Assembly (NCBI GenBank): GCA_007859995.1
Contig: SMSL01000023.1
Coordinates: 1-32,271, forward strand
DNA length: 32,271 nucleotides
DNA from: Candidatus Brocadiaceae bacterium S225
Lineage (GTDB): Bacteria > Planctomycetota > Brocadiia > Brocadiales > Scalinduaceae
Direction of reading: 5' to 3'
A model generated the notes under the pieces. It worked only from the letters and a program-made list of their open reading frames with translations. It was not told the origin of the DNA and did no database searches. Positions 8,714 through 16,514 of this stretch are shown here, piece by piece (within the stretch, counting starts at the first letter, position 1; each line of letters opens with the position of its first letter). The translations under genes and the position numbers were made by a program.

Positions 8714-9157
8714 CCTCTTGGCTTTGAACTATTATCTAAACGTTTCGGTTCAATCTACAAGGGTGAACCGCATCATCTAGAACCGCATCACCTAAATCGG
8801 GAGACACCATACCTATTTATTTAACATATTTCCCCATTAATTCAATGACATGGTGTCCAAACGGGAAGCTGCAGAGTTGCGAAGGATGAGTTATGCCTTT
8901 TGAATAGATGAGGATTATGCATCAGTAATAGAGAATTGACATGAAGAGATGGTATCGTCGCATCAGATAAAACGATTTTATAAATCGTTTTCATGGGTAT
9001 GTGGAGGGTAGTTTCGCAAGATATTATGAAAGATGCTATCCTATATGGAATTTTTTAGCAAGTGAGGATTTCTTGCCACACCAAGCTAATTTTTGCTGGA
9101 TAAAATTAAACAATTTTCATGTTTTTTTGTCTTAAGTTTAAAATCGCTTAATTTAGG
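8714..9157. other. Non-coding spacer with several short repeats
   Basis: No supported gene. It holds two adjacent 15-bp copies of GAACCGCATCAYCTA (8765-8779 and 8780-8794, one mismatch). An 8-bp perfect inverted pair, GACACCAT/ATGGTGTC, lies at 8803-8810 and 8850-8857. A strong hairpin follows at 8969-8991. The stretch then runs into copy 2 of the dispersed element. Confidence 0.65.
8969..8991. other. Perfect 10-bp hairpin
   Basis: Arms AAAACGATTT (8969-8978) and AAATCGTTTT (8982-8991) are fully complementary around a three-base loop. The plus-strand arm ends in TTTT. It could be a weak terminator for the glycosylase transcript, but it lies 256 bases past that stop codon and the stem is AT-rich. 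Confidence 0.5.
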
Positions 9158-9273
9158 TGCCATTTTTGGTGATATATAACTTTTTCTCTGTTTTCTTCGA
9201 ATCATTTTGATTTATGATGCAAATTTTTTTGCATTGAACGCTTCTTTTTCGAGTTTATGCGGAGGCTCTATAG
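9158..9273 (+). repeat. Dispersed 116-bp structured repeat, copy 2 (leader of the cyclase gene)
   Basis: This is 93% identical to 53-168 (8 differences, no gaps). The ATGCAAA hairpin is unchanged. In the second stem the C-to-T change gives GCTTC (9240-9244) facing GAGGC (9262-9266), so a C-G pair becomes a U-G pair and the fold survives. It ends 12 bp before the ATG of the CHASE2 cyclase. Its end overlaps a 12-bp palindrome, GCTCTATAGAGC (9265-9276), that copy 1 lacks. A 10-codon reading frame (9257-9289) ends in an ATGA overlap with the cyclase start. Confidence 0.85.
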
Positions 9274-9285
9274 AGCATTAAAAAA

Positions 9286-11631
9286 ATGAAACCTCTATAC
9301 AAAGCACTTATTGTAGGATCAATCACAGGGATACTGGGCCTGATTTTCTGCTATATCTTCATGGCATTTGGTATAAGCGAAAAAGTGGATTTAGATCTGT
9401 TGTTTACTATGAGAGGGGAGCGGCAGGCTCCTTCTGATGTCATAATTGTGAGCATTGACAATGATTCAACTCGAATACTTAATCAGCCGAAGAACCCTGA
9501 AAAATGGCAACGCGCTCTCCATGCCCCTTTTATAGATAATTTAGTCAAAGCCGGTGCCTCTGCCATTGTCTTTGATCTATATTTTTACAAAAAAGAATTA
9601 AAATATTATAATTTGATAAATGAAGATAATAAATTGGCAAAAGAGTATAACAAATTGACAAATGAAACCAATAAGTTGACAAATGAAGCTAACCTAATGG
9701 CTGACAATTTGCTTGCTGAAGCAATCAGAAATGCAGGTAATGTTGCACTCTGTTCATTACTGAACAAAGAAGAAACTGAACATAATGGAGTGACTATTGA
9801 AACTACAGAACTTGAACCTCCTGTTGAAATTCTTGAAGAACTATCTGCTGCCGTGGCTCCATTTCCATTACCAAAAAGGCGTGCCAGTAAATACTGGACA
9901 TTCGATAAAAGGGCCGTGGATACACCTTCTTTACCTGTTGTAGCGTTCCAGCTCTTTACGTTAAACGAATACGATGAATTTATCAATTTGCTGCAAAAGG
10001 CCTATCCTCAACTACCGGAGCAACTGCCGCTCAGTAAAGATAAAATAGTCGGCAGCACGAGTTTTAATAATGCAGTTTTGGCTATTAAAAATGTTATCAA
10101 AGAGAATCCATCTGTCTCAACAAAGATGTTGAATGAGCTGGATGTTCTAAACCTGCTCCCTGCTACTAATCTCATTCTCAAGTCGTTGATACATATGTAC
10201 CAGCCTCCCTATCGTAGATATCTGAACTATTATGGTCCCCCACGTACGTTCAAAACAATTCCTTATTATAAGATACTCGAACCACGAGATAAATCTGATA
10301 ACGACCGGAATGAATTTGATCTGAATAACAAGGTTATCTTTGTCGGTGCTGTCTCAAAATCATCAATAAAGCAGAAGGATGGTTTTTATACTGTCTTTTC
10401 AGAATCAGGTGGATTAGATCTCAGTGGTGTAGAAATTGCTGCAACAGCATTTGCAAACATACTTGAAAATATGCCTGTCAGAACCTTACATAAGGGATTA
10501 TATAGCGCCATCATTTTCCTCTGGGGATTGATGCTGGGAGTTCTTTGCTACAGGTTTCCAACCACCATCTCTGCACCCGTTGCTGTTGTATTGATCGCGT
10601 TGTACTTCAGCAATGCCTTTTATCAGTTCAAGACTGCCGGTATCTGGTATCCGCTTGTAGTGCCTTTGTCTGTCCAGGTAGCCCTGGCCTTCTCCATCAG
10701 TATTGTGTTAAAGTATATCCATGTTGGCAGGGAACGGAAGAATATAAAGACCGCTTTCAGGCACTATCTGCCTGATGATCTTGTAGATAAGCTGGCCAGA
10801 GATATTACATCGTTAAAGGCGCTTAGTCAACAGGTCTATGGTACCTGCCTGAGTACTGATGCCGAACAGTATACCTCGTTGTCTGAAGCTATGGATCCGG
10901 ATGAACTCAGGGAACTTATTAATAAATACTATGGTGTTCTCATTCAATCTGTACAAGAGGAGGGCTATAGGGAGGATTATAAGGGGGGGGGTGGCAATGT
11001 ATCTAATTTGTTGGCGGATTCTATGATGGCTACATGGATGACAGACCAGGTAGATATTGAATCACGAAAAAAAGCTTGTTACTCAGCACTTGATATTGGC
11101 ATTCAAGTTCATAAGTTTAACAAGGTTCACAGTGCTACACCTCTCCCTACACGCATCGGACTACATTCCGGTAAAATCATACTCGGCAGTATAGGTGCTG
11201 AAGGTCATTTGGAGTACCGTCCCGTCGGAGATATTGTAAATACCGCATCAAGGATAGAGGGACTTAATAAGTACATGAAGACACGTATATTACTGTCAGA
11301 AGAGGTGTTGTACGGAATAGACGAATTTTTAACAAGAGAGCTTGGTCAATTTCTTCTGGTTGGAAAATCGACTCCCATTGTGATACATGAATTGATATGT
11401 GTCATAGATGACGCTGGTCAGAATCAGATAAATCTCTGTACATTTTTCTCAGAGGCACTCTCCTTATACCGAAATCAATCCTGGAAGTTGGCAATCGAAA
11501 AATTTTCCAATATCTGCAAGAGATATGGAGAGGATGGTCCTTCACGTTTTTATATAATGCTGTGCGAACAGTATTATGAAAAACATTTTGAAGAGTCCTG
11601 GGCAGGAGTGATTCGAATGGACAAAAAATAA
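9286..11631 (+). CDS. CHASE2-domain class III adenylate/guanylate cyclase
   Basis: Membrane sensor of 781 residues that should make a cyclic nucleotide in response to an extracytoplasmic cue. A transmembrane segment (about 7-27) precedes a CHASE2 sensor domain (about 30-390). Three closely spaced membrane segments (about 400-475) follow, then the catalytic domain (about 495-705). Metal-binding Asp525 and Asp578 and the VGDIVNTASR segment (647-656) are present, so it looks active. The C-terminal tail (about 715-775) resembles the helical tail common in such cyclases. Odd points: a heptad insertion coded by four 21-bp units (9619-9702) in the sensor domain, and a run of nine G (10983-10991) coding for glycines just before Asp578. 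No good SD lies at proper spacing; GGAGG is 20 bases upstream. The neighbouring FecR-TPR gene is a known genomic companion of this family. Confidence 0.9.
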   Translation: MKPLYKALIVGSITGILGLIFCYIFMAFGISEKVDLDLLFTMRGERQAPSDVIIVSIDNDSTRILNQPKNPEKWQRALHAPFIDNLVKAGASAIVFDLYFYKKELKYYNLINEDNKLAKEYNKLTNETNKLTNEANLMADNLLAEAIRNAGNVALCSLLNKEETEHNGVTIETTELEPPVEILEELSAAVAPFPLPKRRASKYWTFDKRAVDTPSLPVVAFQLFTLNEYDEFINLLQKAYPQLPEQLPLSKDKIVGSTSFNNAVLAIKNVIKENPSVSTKMLNELDVLNLLPATNLILKSLIHMYQPPYRRYLNYYGPPRTFKTIPYYKILEPRDKSDNDRNEFDLNNKVIFVGAVSKSSIKQKDGFYTVFSESGGLDLSGVEIAATAFANILENMPVRTLHKGLYSAIIFLWGLMLGVLCYRFPTTISAPVAVVLIALYFSNAFYQFKTAGIWYPLVVPLSVQVALAFSISIVLKYIHVGRERKNIKTAFRHYLPDDLVDKLARDITSLKALSQQVYGTCLSTDAEQYTSLSEAMDPDELRELINKYYGVLIQSVQEEGYREDYKGGGGNVSNLLADSMMATWMTDQVDIESRKKACYSALDIGIQVHKFNKVHSATPLPTRIGLHSGKIILGSIGAEGHLEYRPVGDIVNTASRIEGLNKYMKTRILLSEEVLYGIDEFLTRELGQFLLVGKSTPIVIHELICVIDDAGQNQINLCTFFSEALSLYRNQSWKLAIEKFSNICKRYGEDGPSRFYIMLCEQYYEKHFEESWAGVIRMDKK
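9619..9702 (+). repeat. Four 21-bp heptad-coding units in the cyclase sensor domain
   Basis: Four in-frame 21-base units code for the heptads NEDNKLA, KEYNKLT, NETNKLT and NEANLMA (residues 112-139). The periodic Leu suggests a short coiled coil or helical extension inside CHASE2. Unit-to-unit similarity at the DNA level points to recent tandem expansion. Confidence 0.8.
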
Positions 11632-11689
11632 TTTTTTAAAAACCCCCGCATACATATCCTTCAAACTCTGAAAAATATATTTTTTATTC

Positions 11690-11719
11690 TTGACATTCAC
11701 ATGTAGAGTGTACTATCTT
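11690..11719 (+). promoter_or_regulatory. Predicted sigma70-type promoter for the FecR-TPR gene
   Basis: A perfect TTGACA (11690-11695) is followed after 18 bases by TATCTT (11714-11719), a four-of-six match. It lies in the 277-bp gap after the cyclase gene, leaving a long leader of about 180 bases before the FecR-TPR start. The rest of the gap is AT-rich with no gene. Confidence 0.5.
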
Positions 11720-11908
11720 AATCCACATGGCTAAAGTAAGTATTTCAAGTATCAGGCTTAGCTCCTTTCATAACTATAAAGTCTCACAATATAATATAGA
11801 TTTTAAAAATAATTTTAAATATTTAATAAAAAATCACATTTCCAATACGTAACATTAGATAAATACTTGACCGACGTAACATCAATATCCGACTGAGGAG
11901 ATAGGAGA

Positions 11909-13846
11909 ATGATGCAGCAGTCTCATGTTTATTATCTGATCAGGTCAGTAATTATTGTCGTATACGCAGTCTTGTTTACGACAACTACGGTGGACGCACA
12001 GACGAATGGTATCTGGGCTGCTAAGATTGTGTCAATACAGGGTAAAGTTGAGTACGAAATAAATAATAATGTATCAACCGCTGTATTGAACAAGGAGTGC
12101 CATATTGGCGACAAGATCATTGTGGGGGCAGATAGCCGGGCGACTATCATGCTCAAAGATGATACCGTCATACGTCTTGACCAGAATACTACGATACAAT
12201 TCAAGGCAAAAAAAAAGAGATCAATAAAGTCATTCTGGCTCAGAATAGATAAAGGTGTAACTCATTTCATATCCCGAATAACCCATCGTCTTAATATTCA
12301 AACACCGATAGTAAACGGATCTATTGAGGGAACAGAGTTTGTGGTAAGTGTAATAGATGACGATCATACGACTTTTACTGTCTTTGAGGGTCGGGTACGA
12401 ATGGAAAAAAACCGTGGAATCGATGATGAAATTTATCTCGAAAGTAAACAATCTGCAGAGGTCACATCGCCGGACGAAAAATTTAAGAATATTGAAATTG
12501 ATCTCAAGAATGCTGTTCAATGGACACTCCATTACCCTCCAGTAATTTATTATAGTGCTACTGATTTTGCAAACAATGACATTAAAAATTCCATCAATTT
12601 TTATTGGAAAGGCAAACTGATAGATGCATTTACCAGCATTAATAAAGTAACCCAGAGTAATGATCCACGCTTTTTCTTATATAGAGCCGGATTATTTCTT
12701 ACGGTTGGTCGTGTTGATGAAGCAAATTCTGACATCGATAATGCGGAGAAGTTGGCGCCAGGCTCCAGCAACGCTTTAGCACTTAAGTCAATCATTGAAT
12801 TGTCAAGGAATAATAAAATAGAAGCCCGCAAACATGCTGAAAATGCGGTTATGAATGACAATCAATCAGCCTCCGCTTTGATTGCCCTTTCATATGTTCT
12901 GCAGGCTGATTTTGACATTAATGGGGCATTAACAAGTATCAAAAAGGCAGTAAACCTGAGCACCGGAAAAGGGAATCCCCTGGCGAAGGCAAGGTTAGCA
13001 GAACTATGGTTATCCAAAGGATACCTTGATAAAGCAGTCAAAGAGGCAAACGAAGCGGTAGAGCTAAATCCAGATATCGCACGAGCACAAGCCGTCCTGG
13101 GATTTGCGTACCTTACTCAGATAAAGACTCGGGATTCGAAAAAGGCATTTAAAGAGGCTATCAGACTGGAACCTGACTCTGCCCTGCCACATTTTGGTCT
13201 CGGGCTGGCAAAAATCAGAGAGGGAGATATCGAAGAGGGAATTGATGAAATCGAAATCGCACGAGCCCATGATCGTAACAATTCACTTATCCGCAGCTAT
13301 CTTGGCAAGGCGTATTTTGATGAAAAATCTGATGGAAAGTCGTCAAAAGAATTTGCTATCGCTAAAGAACTTGACGATAAGGATCCTACACCATGGTTCT
13401 ATGACGCGATTAGAAAGCAGACGTTGAACCGTCCTGTAGAAGCGCTACATGACATGCAGAAATCTATTGAGTTGAACGATAACCGTGCGGTCTACCGATC
13501 AAAGTTTCTGCTCGATGAAGACCTGGCCGCAAGGAGTGCAAGCGTTGCCAGGATTTATCGGGATCTTGGTTTTCAGCAACGGGCGCTATTCGAGGGTTGG
13601 AGATCTCTCAATGTAGATCCTGGCAGCTATTCCGCCCACCGTTTTCTTTCCGATTCGTACTCCGCACTGCCGCGCCACGAGATAGCAAGAGTAAGTGAAC
13701 TGCTCCAGTCTCAACTGTTGCAACCAATAAATATCACCCCAATACAGCCTCAACTCGCGCAGAGTAATCTCTTTATGCTGGAGGGAGCCGGACCGGCAGC
13801 TGCGCCTTTAATGAATTTAACCCGCTCTTTAACAGAAACCGGTTAG
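11909..13846 (+). CDS. Secreted FecR-domain/TPR protein (N-terminal part of a frameshifted TPR-barrel gene)
   Basis: Exported protein of 645 residues as read. A signal peptide (1-31, ending VDA|QT) is followed by a FecR-like domain (about 35-200). Tandem tetratricopeptide repeats (about 215-600) follow, for protein-protein contact in the periplasm. A GGAGATAGGAG stretch gives a strong ribosome-binding site before the ATGATG start. The frame ends at 13846, but homologous-looking barrel sequence starts in the -1 frame at about 13801 and runs to 15441. The natural protein was therefore probably one FecR-TPR-barrel polypeptide of about 1170 residues. The last 15 or so residues here are likely out-of-frame read-through. 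The assigned role (sensor or scaffold for an outer-membrane barrel) is inference. Confidence 0.85.
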   Translation: MMQQSHVYYLIRSVIIVVYAVLFTTTTVDAQTNGIWAAKIVSIQGKVEYEINNNVSTAVLNKECHIGDKIIVGADSRATIMLKDDTVIRLDQNTTIQFKAKKKRSIKSFWLRIDKGVTHFISRITHRLNIQTPIVNGSIEGTEFVVSVIDDDHTTFTVFEGRVRMEKNRGIDDEIYLESKQSAEVTSPDEKFKNIEIDLKNAVQWTLHYPPVIYYSATDFANNDIKNSINFYWKGKLIDAFTSINKVTQSNDPRFFLYRAGLFLTVGRVDEANSDIDNAEKLAPGSSNALALKSIIELSRNNKIEARKHAENAVMNDNQSASALIALSYVLQADFDINGALTSIKKAVNLSTGKGNPLAKARLAELWLSKGYLDKAVKEANEAVELNPDIARAQAVLGFAYLTQIKTRDSKKAFKEAIRLEPDSALPHFGLGLAKIREGDIEEGIDEIEIARAHDRNNSLIRSYLGKAYFDEKSDGKSSKEFAIAKELDDKDPTPWFYDAIRKQTLNRPVEALHDMQKSIELNDNRAVYRSKFLLDEDLAARSASVARIYRDLGFQQRALFEGWRSLNVDPGSYSAHRFLSDSYSALPRHEIARVSELLQSQLLQPINITPIQPQLAQSNLFMLEGAGPAAAPLMNLTRSLTETG

Positions 13847-15441
13847 CGCTGCAGGCCAGTGGCATTATTGCAGATAAGGACACTCAGGGGGATGACATCG
13901 TTCAATCAGGTGTATTGGGAAGAGTTTCCTACAGTCTGTCACAGTACCATTATGAAACCGACGGTTTTCGAAAAAACAATAATCTCAACCAGGACATTTA
14001 CGATGCTTTTGTACAGATAAGTCTTTCACACAAAACGAGTATACAGGCAGAATACCGCTACTTTGATGATCAGAGGGGCGACCTGTCACTCAGGTTTGAT
14101 CCGGACAATTTTGACAGACTAAGCCAGAAAAGACAGACAGACACTCTGCGGCTTGGCTTTCGTCACTCCTTTACTCCATATTCGGAGACCATTGCCTCTT
14201 TCATCTATCAGAATTCAGACTTGGATACGAGATTAACTGATCCTGATATTCCGGTATCATCAACTACTACACTTTCAGATGGAAGCATACTTAGATTGAC
14301 AGGAGCATCTGTTGGCTTAGGTACTCATTTAGATGAAAATAGCTGGACTGGCGAAATCCGTCACCTGTTTCAGTCTAAATCAGGAAGATTTTACATTACT
14401 GCAGGGGTAGGACGCTTCAACTCAGACAGAAAAAACAATTTTACCACAAACGGTAGTTATACAGGATCGCTCCAACCGTTTCCTCCATTGCCAATCTTTT
14501 CCCCAGTCACTTTACCAGAAAGTTCCAGAGTACCGGAGGATAACGATATCCGTCATACTAATTTTTATATTTACTCGCTTATTAAACCCCCAAAATTGAT
14601 CACATCGACTATCGGAGACATGACATGGACTATAGGAGGATGTATGGATTTTTTTGAGGGTCAGGGAAAAGAGAAGACTGATCAATTTAACCCTAAATTT
14701 GGCTTAACCTGGAACCCGTTTCCTGGTACTACAATCCGAGGAGCGCTATTCAGGACATTGAAGAGGCAGTTGGTCTCTAACCAGACTATTGAACCCACCC
14801 AAGTGGCAGGGTTTAACCAGTTTTTTGACGATACTAACGGCACAATAGGATGGCGCTATGGTATTGCCATAGATCAGAAGTTTTCAAAATCGCTGTATGC
14901 AGGTGCTGAATTTTCAAGAAGAGATCTGGACGTAGTAAAAGGTGATCTAAGAACTAATTCGGTAACTTACGCCAGGTTTGGACATGATGAAGACCTGATA
15001 CGTACTTACCTGAACTGGACACCGGAACTCTTCGAGAAAAATTGGCTCTCCATGAGTGCAGAATATCAATATGAGTGGATAGATAAAGAACCCGGCCTTT
15101 TAGACATTGAGTTGTTTGAAAAACTCAGAACTCACCGTGTGCCTCTGGGTATAAACTTTTTTCACCCTTCAGGGTTCTCCGCTCGTCTGAAGAGTACCTA
15201 TGTTGATCAGGCTGGTAGATTTGCAGACACCCCTACACGTATGACGACAGTACCTGGTCACGACAATTTCTGGTACTTTGATGGTTCGATCAGTTACCGA
15301 CTGCCCAAACGACATGGCATCATCAGCATCGGGGCACAAAATCTGTTTAACAAAAATTTCAATTTCCAGGACACTGATCCCACACACCCTCAGATAGTCC
15401 CTGAACAATTGATATTTGCCAGATTTACCCTGTCACTGTAG
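13801..15441 (+). CDS. Outer-membrane beta-barrel domain (C-terminal part of the frameshifted gene)
   Basis: Barrel-like protein segment of about 546 codons. Alternating aromatic and polar strands (QYHYETDGF, AEYRYFDDQRG) and a C-terminal strand ending FARFTLSL are typical of outer-membrane barrels and resemble TonB-receptor strands. The frame is open from 13768, and the conserved-looking stretch NEFNPLFNRNRLALQASG starts before the upstream gene's stop, in another frame. It has no ATG, signal peptide or ribosome-binding site of its own. The first usable start, TTG 13915, would cut into the barrel. I read it as the continuation of the FecR-TPR gene after a one-base loss. It may be an assembly error, a real pseudogenising change, or less likely programmed frameshifting. 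Confidence 0.8.
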   Translation, partial: CAFNEFNPLFNRNRLALQASGIIADKDTQGDDIVQSGVLGRVSYSLSQYHYETDGFRKNNNLNQDIYDAFVQISLSHKTSIQAEYRYFDDQRGDLSLRFDPDNFDRLSQKRQTDTLRLGFRHSFTPYSETIASFIYQNSDLDTRLTDPDIPVSSTTTLSDGSILRLTGASVGLGTHLDENSWTGEIRHLFQSKSGRFYITAGVGRFNSDRKNNFTTNGSYTGSLQPFPPLPIFSPVTLPESSRVPEDNDIRHTNFYIYSLIKPPKLITSTIGDMTWTIGGCMDFFEGQGKEKTDQFNPKFGLTWNPFPGTTIRGALFRTLKRQLVSNQTIEPTQVAGFNQFFDDTNGTIGWRYGIAIDQKFSKSLYAGAEFSRRDLDVVKGDLRTNSVTYARFGHDEDLIRTYLNWTPELFEKNWLSMSAEYQYEWIDKEPGLLDIELFEKLRTHRVPLGINFFHPSGFSARLKSTYVDQAGRFADTPTRMTTVPGHDNFWYFDGSISYRLPKRHGIISIGAQNLFNKNFNFQDTDPTHPQIVPEQLIFARFTLSL

Positions 15442-15585
15442 GAGGTGGTTGAACTACAAAGAACATTATAAAACCAGAAACATTGGACATATTTTTAAAT
15501 TTATTTTTTTGTAATTTATAGAGATTAATAGCCTATCTTTTAATTTTTCTAATAATCGGTAACGTATTTAATGAAAGGAGCCGTT

Positions 15586-16173
15586 ATGGTTTTCAACACA
15601 AAAAGAGTATTTGTCGCAATTATTTGTACCGTTTTCATTTTTGGATTTGCAGTTAAGGTTACTGCAAATGGAAAAACTGGACAGGACAGCCAACCATTAA
15701 CTGAAAGAAAAATAATAATACATATAGATGGAAAAACAGGTACAGTTACTCGCTGTGTACCACAGAATGGCAAAAGTATATGTGTACCACAAAATGGCAA
15801 CAGTATATTTGAGCCAGATGATCTTACGTGTGATGATGATGATTGGTTCATGAGAACATACACTGATGAGGAAGGATTTACATGCCATAAAATTCCTTTT
15901 GGTGATGAAACACAATATATGAAGATCTGTATTAACCCGAAAGGTAATCAAGCGAAAAAAATAATACTTCATATGGATGCTATGACAGGTGAAGTTGATA
16001 TTCAAAAAGATGGTAGAGCAGGAAGACTTGATACGGCAGAACCAGAAGACAATGATCTTACGTGTGCAGAAGCTACTTGGTTCATAAAAAGGCCTGATGA
16101 TAAAATATGTATTTGCTATCCTTTTTCTCTTCTTGGAATGACTATAAGGTTTTGTTTTGGCACTTGCCCCTGA
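15586..16173 (+). CDS. Small secreted Cys-containing repeat protein of unknown function
   Basis: I do not recognise a family. AAGGAG six to seven bases before ATG 15586 marks this start rather than the in-frame ATG at 15571. The 195-residue product has a signal peptide (hydrophobic run about 8-22, cleavage near VTA|NG). The mature part is two diverged copies of about 70 residues. Each begins with a KIIIHIDGKTG-like strand, has a DDLTC or NDLTC motif followed by a WF, and ends in a Cys-rich strand. Copy 1 includes a 27-bp tandem duplication coding for CVPQNGKSI/CVPQNGNSI. Several cysteines suggest disulfides outside the cytoplasm. A stem-loop follows 27 bp after the stop. Confidence 0.75.
   Translation: MVFNTKRVFVAIICTVFIFGFAVKVTANGKTGQDSQPLTERKIIIHIDGKTGTVTRCVPQNGKSICVPQNGNSIFEPDDLTCDDDDWFMRTYTDEEGFTCHKIPFGDETQYMKICINPKGNQAKKIILHMDAMTGEVDIQKDGRAGRLDTAEPEDNDLTCAEATWFIKRPDDKICICYPFSLLGMTIRFCFGTCP
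15754..15807 (+). repeat. 27-bp tandem duplication inside the secreted protein gene
   Basis: Units at 15754-15780 and 15781-15807 are near identical (two differences). They are in frame and code for CVPQNGKSI and CVPQNGNSI. Confidence 0.9.
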
Positions 16174-16200
16174 ACTTTACTTTTTTTCATACTAAACAGC

Positions 16201-16230
16201 CCCTCAGAAGTGAGTGTTCCCTTCTGAGGG
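16201..16230 (+). terminator. Perfect 10-bp stem-loop, probable terminator
   Basis: CCCTCAGAAG (16201-16210) pairs fully with CTTCTGAGGG (16221-16230) around a ten-base loop. It lies just past the secreted-protein stop and between convergent genes. A T8 run sits 14 bases after the stem rather than directly against it, so termination is likely but not textbook. The remaining DNA to 16514 shows no gene. Confidence 0.55.
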
Positions 16231-16514
16231 CACCGGTTCGCTCATTTTTTTTGCCAAACAAACAAAGACTCTTTGTGGTTTGTGGGGAATTATCTCGGCT
16301 GCATTTCGTCTTAATCTTTGTATCTTGCTTTTTACATTAGCATTTTTCCTCTCTCTCTTTTAAATGAAAATTACTTGATACTGCGTTTTTAAAGATGCAA
16401 TCTTATTTTTTTTCTGCAATCGCAGGGATGCTAAATCTTGATAAATCATTTGATAGTAATATAATCGTCCTATAGCCGAAAAAGGGAGTTTGATTTAGTA
16501 CTTCATGTATTTTT

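Noticed and set aside
13790..13815. Programmed -1 ribosomal frameshift between the FecR-TPR and barrel frames
   Set aside because: No X-XXY-YYZ slippery heptamer is present in the zero frame. A one-base indel explains the arrangement more simply.
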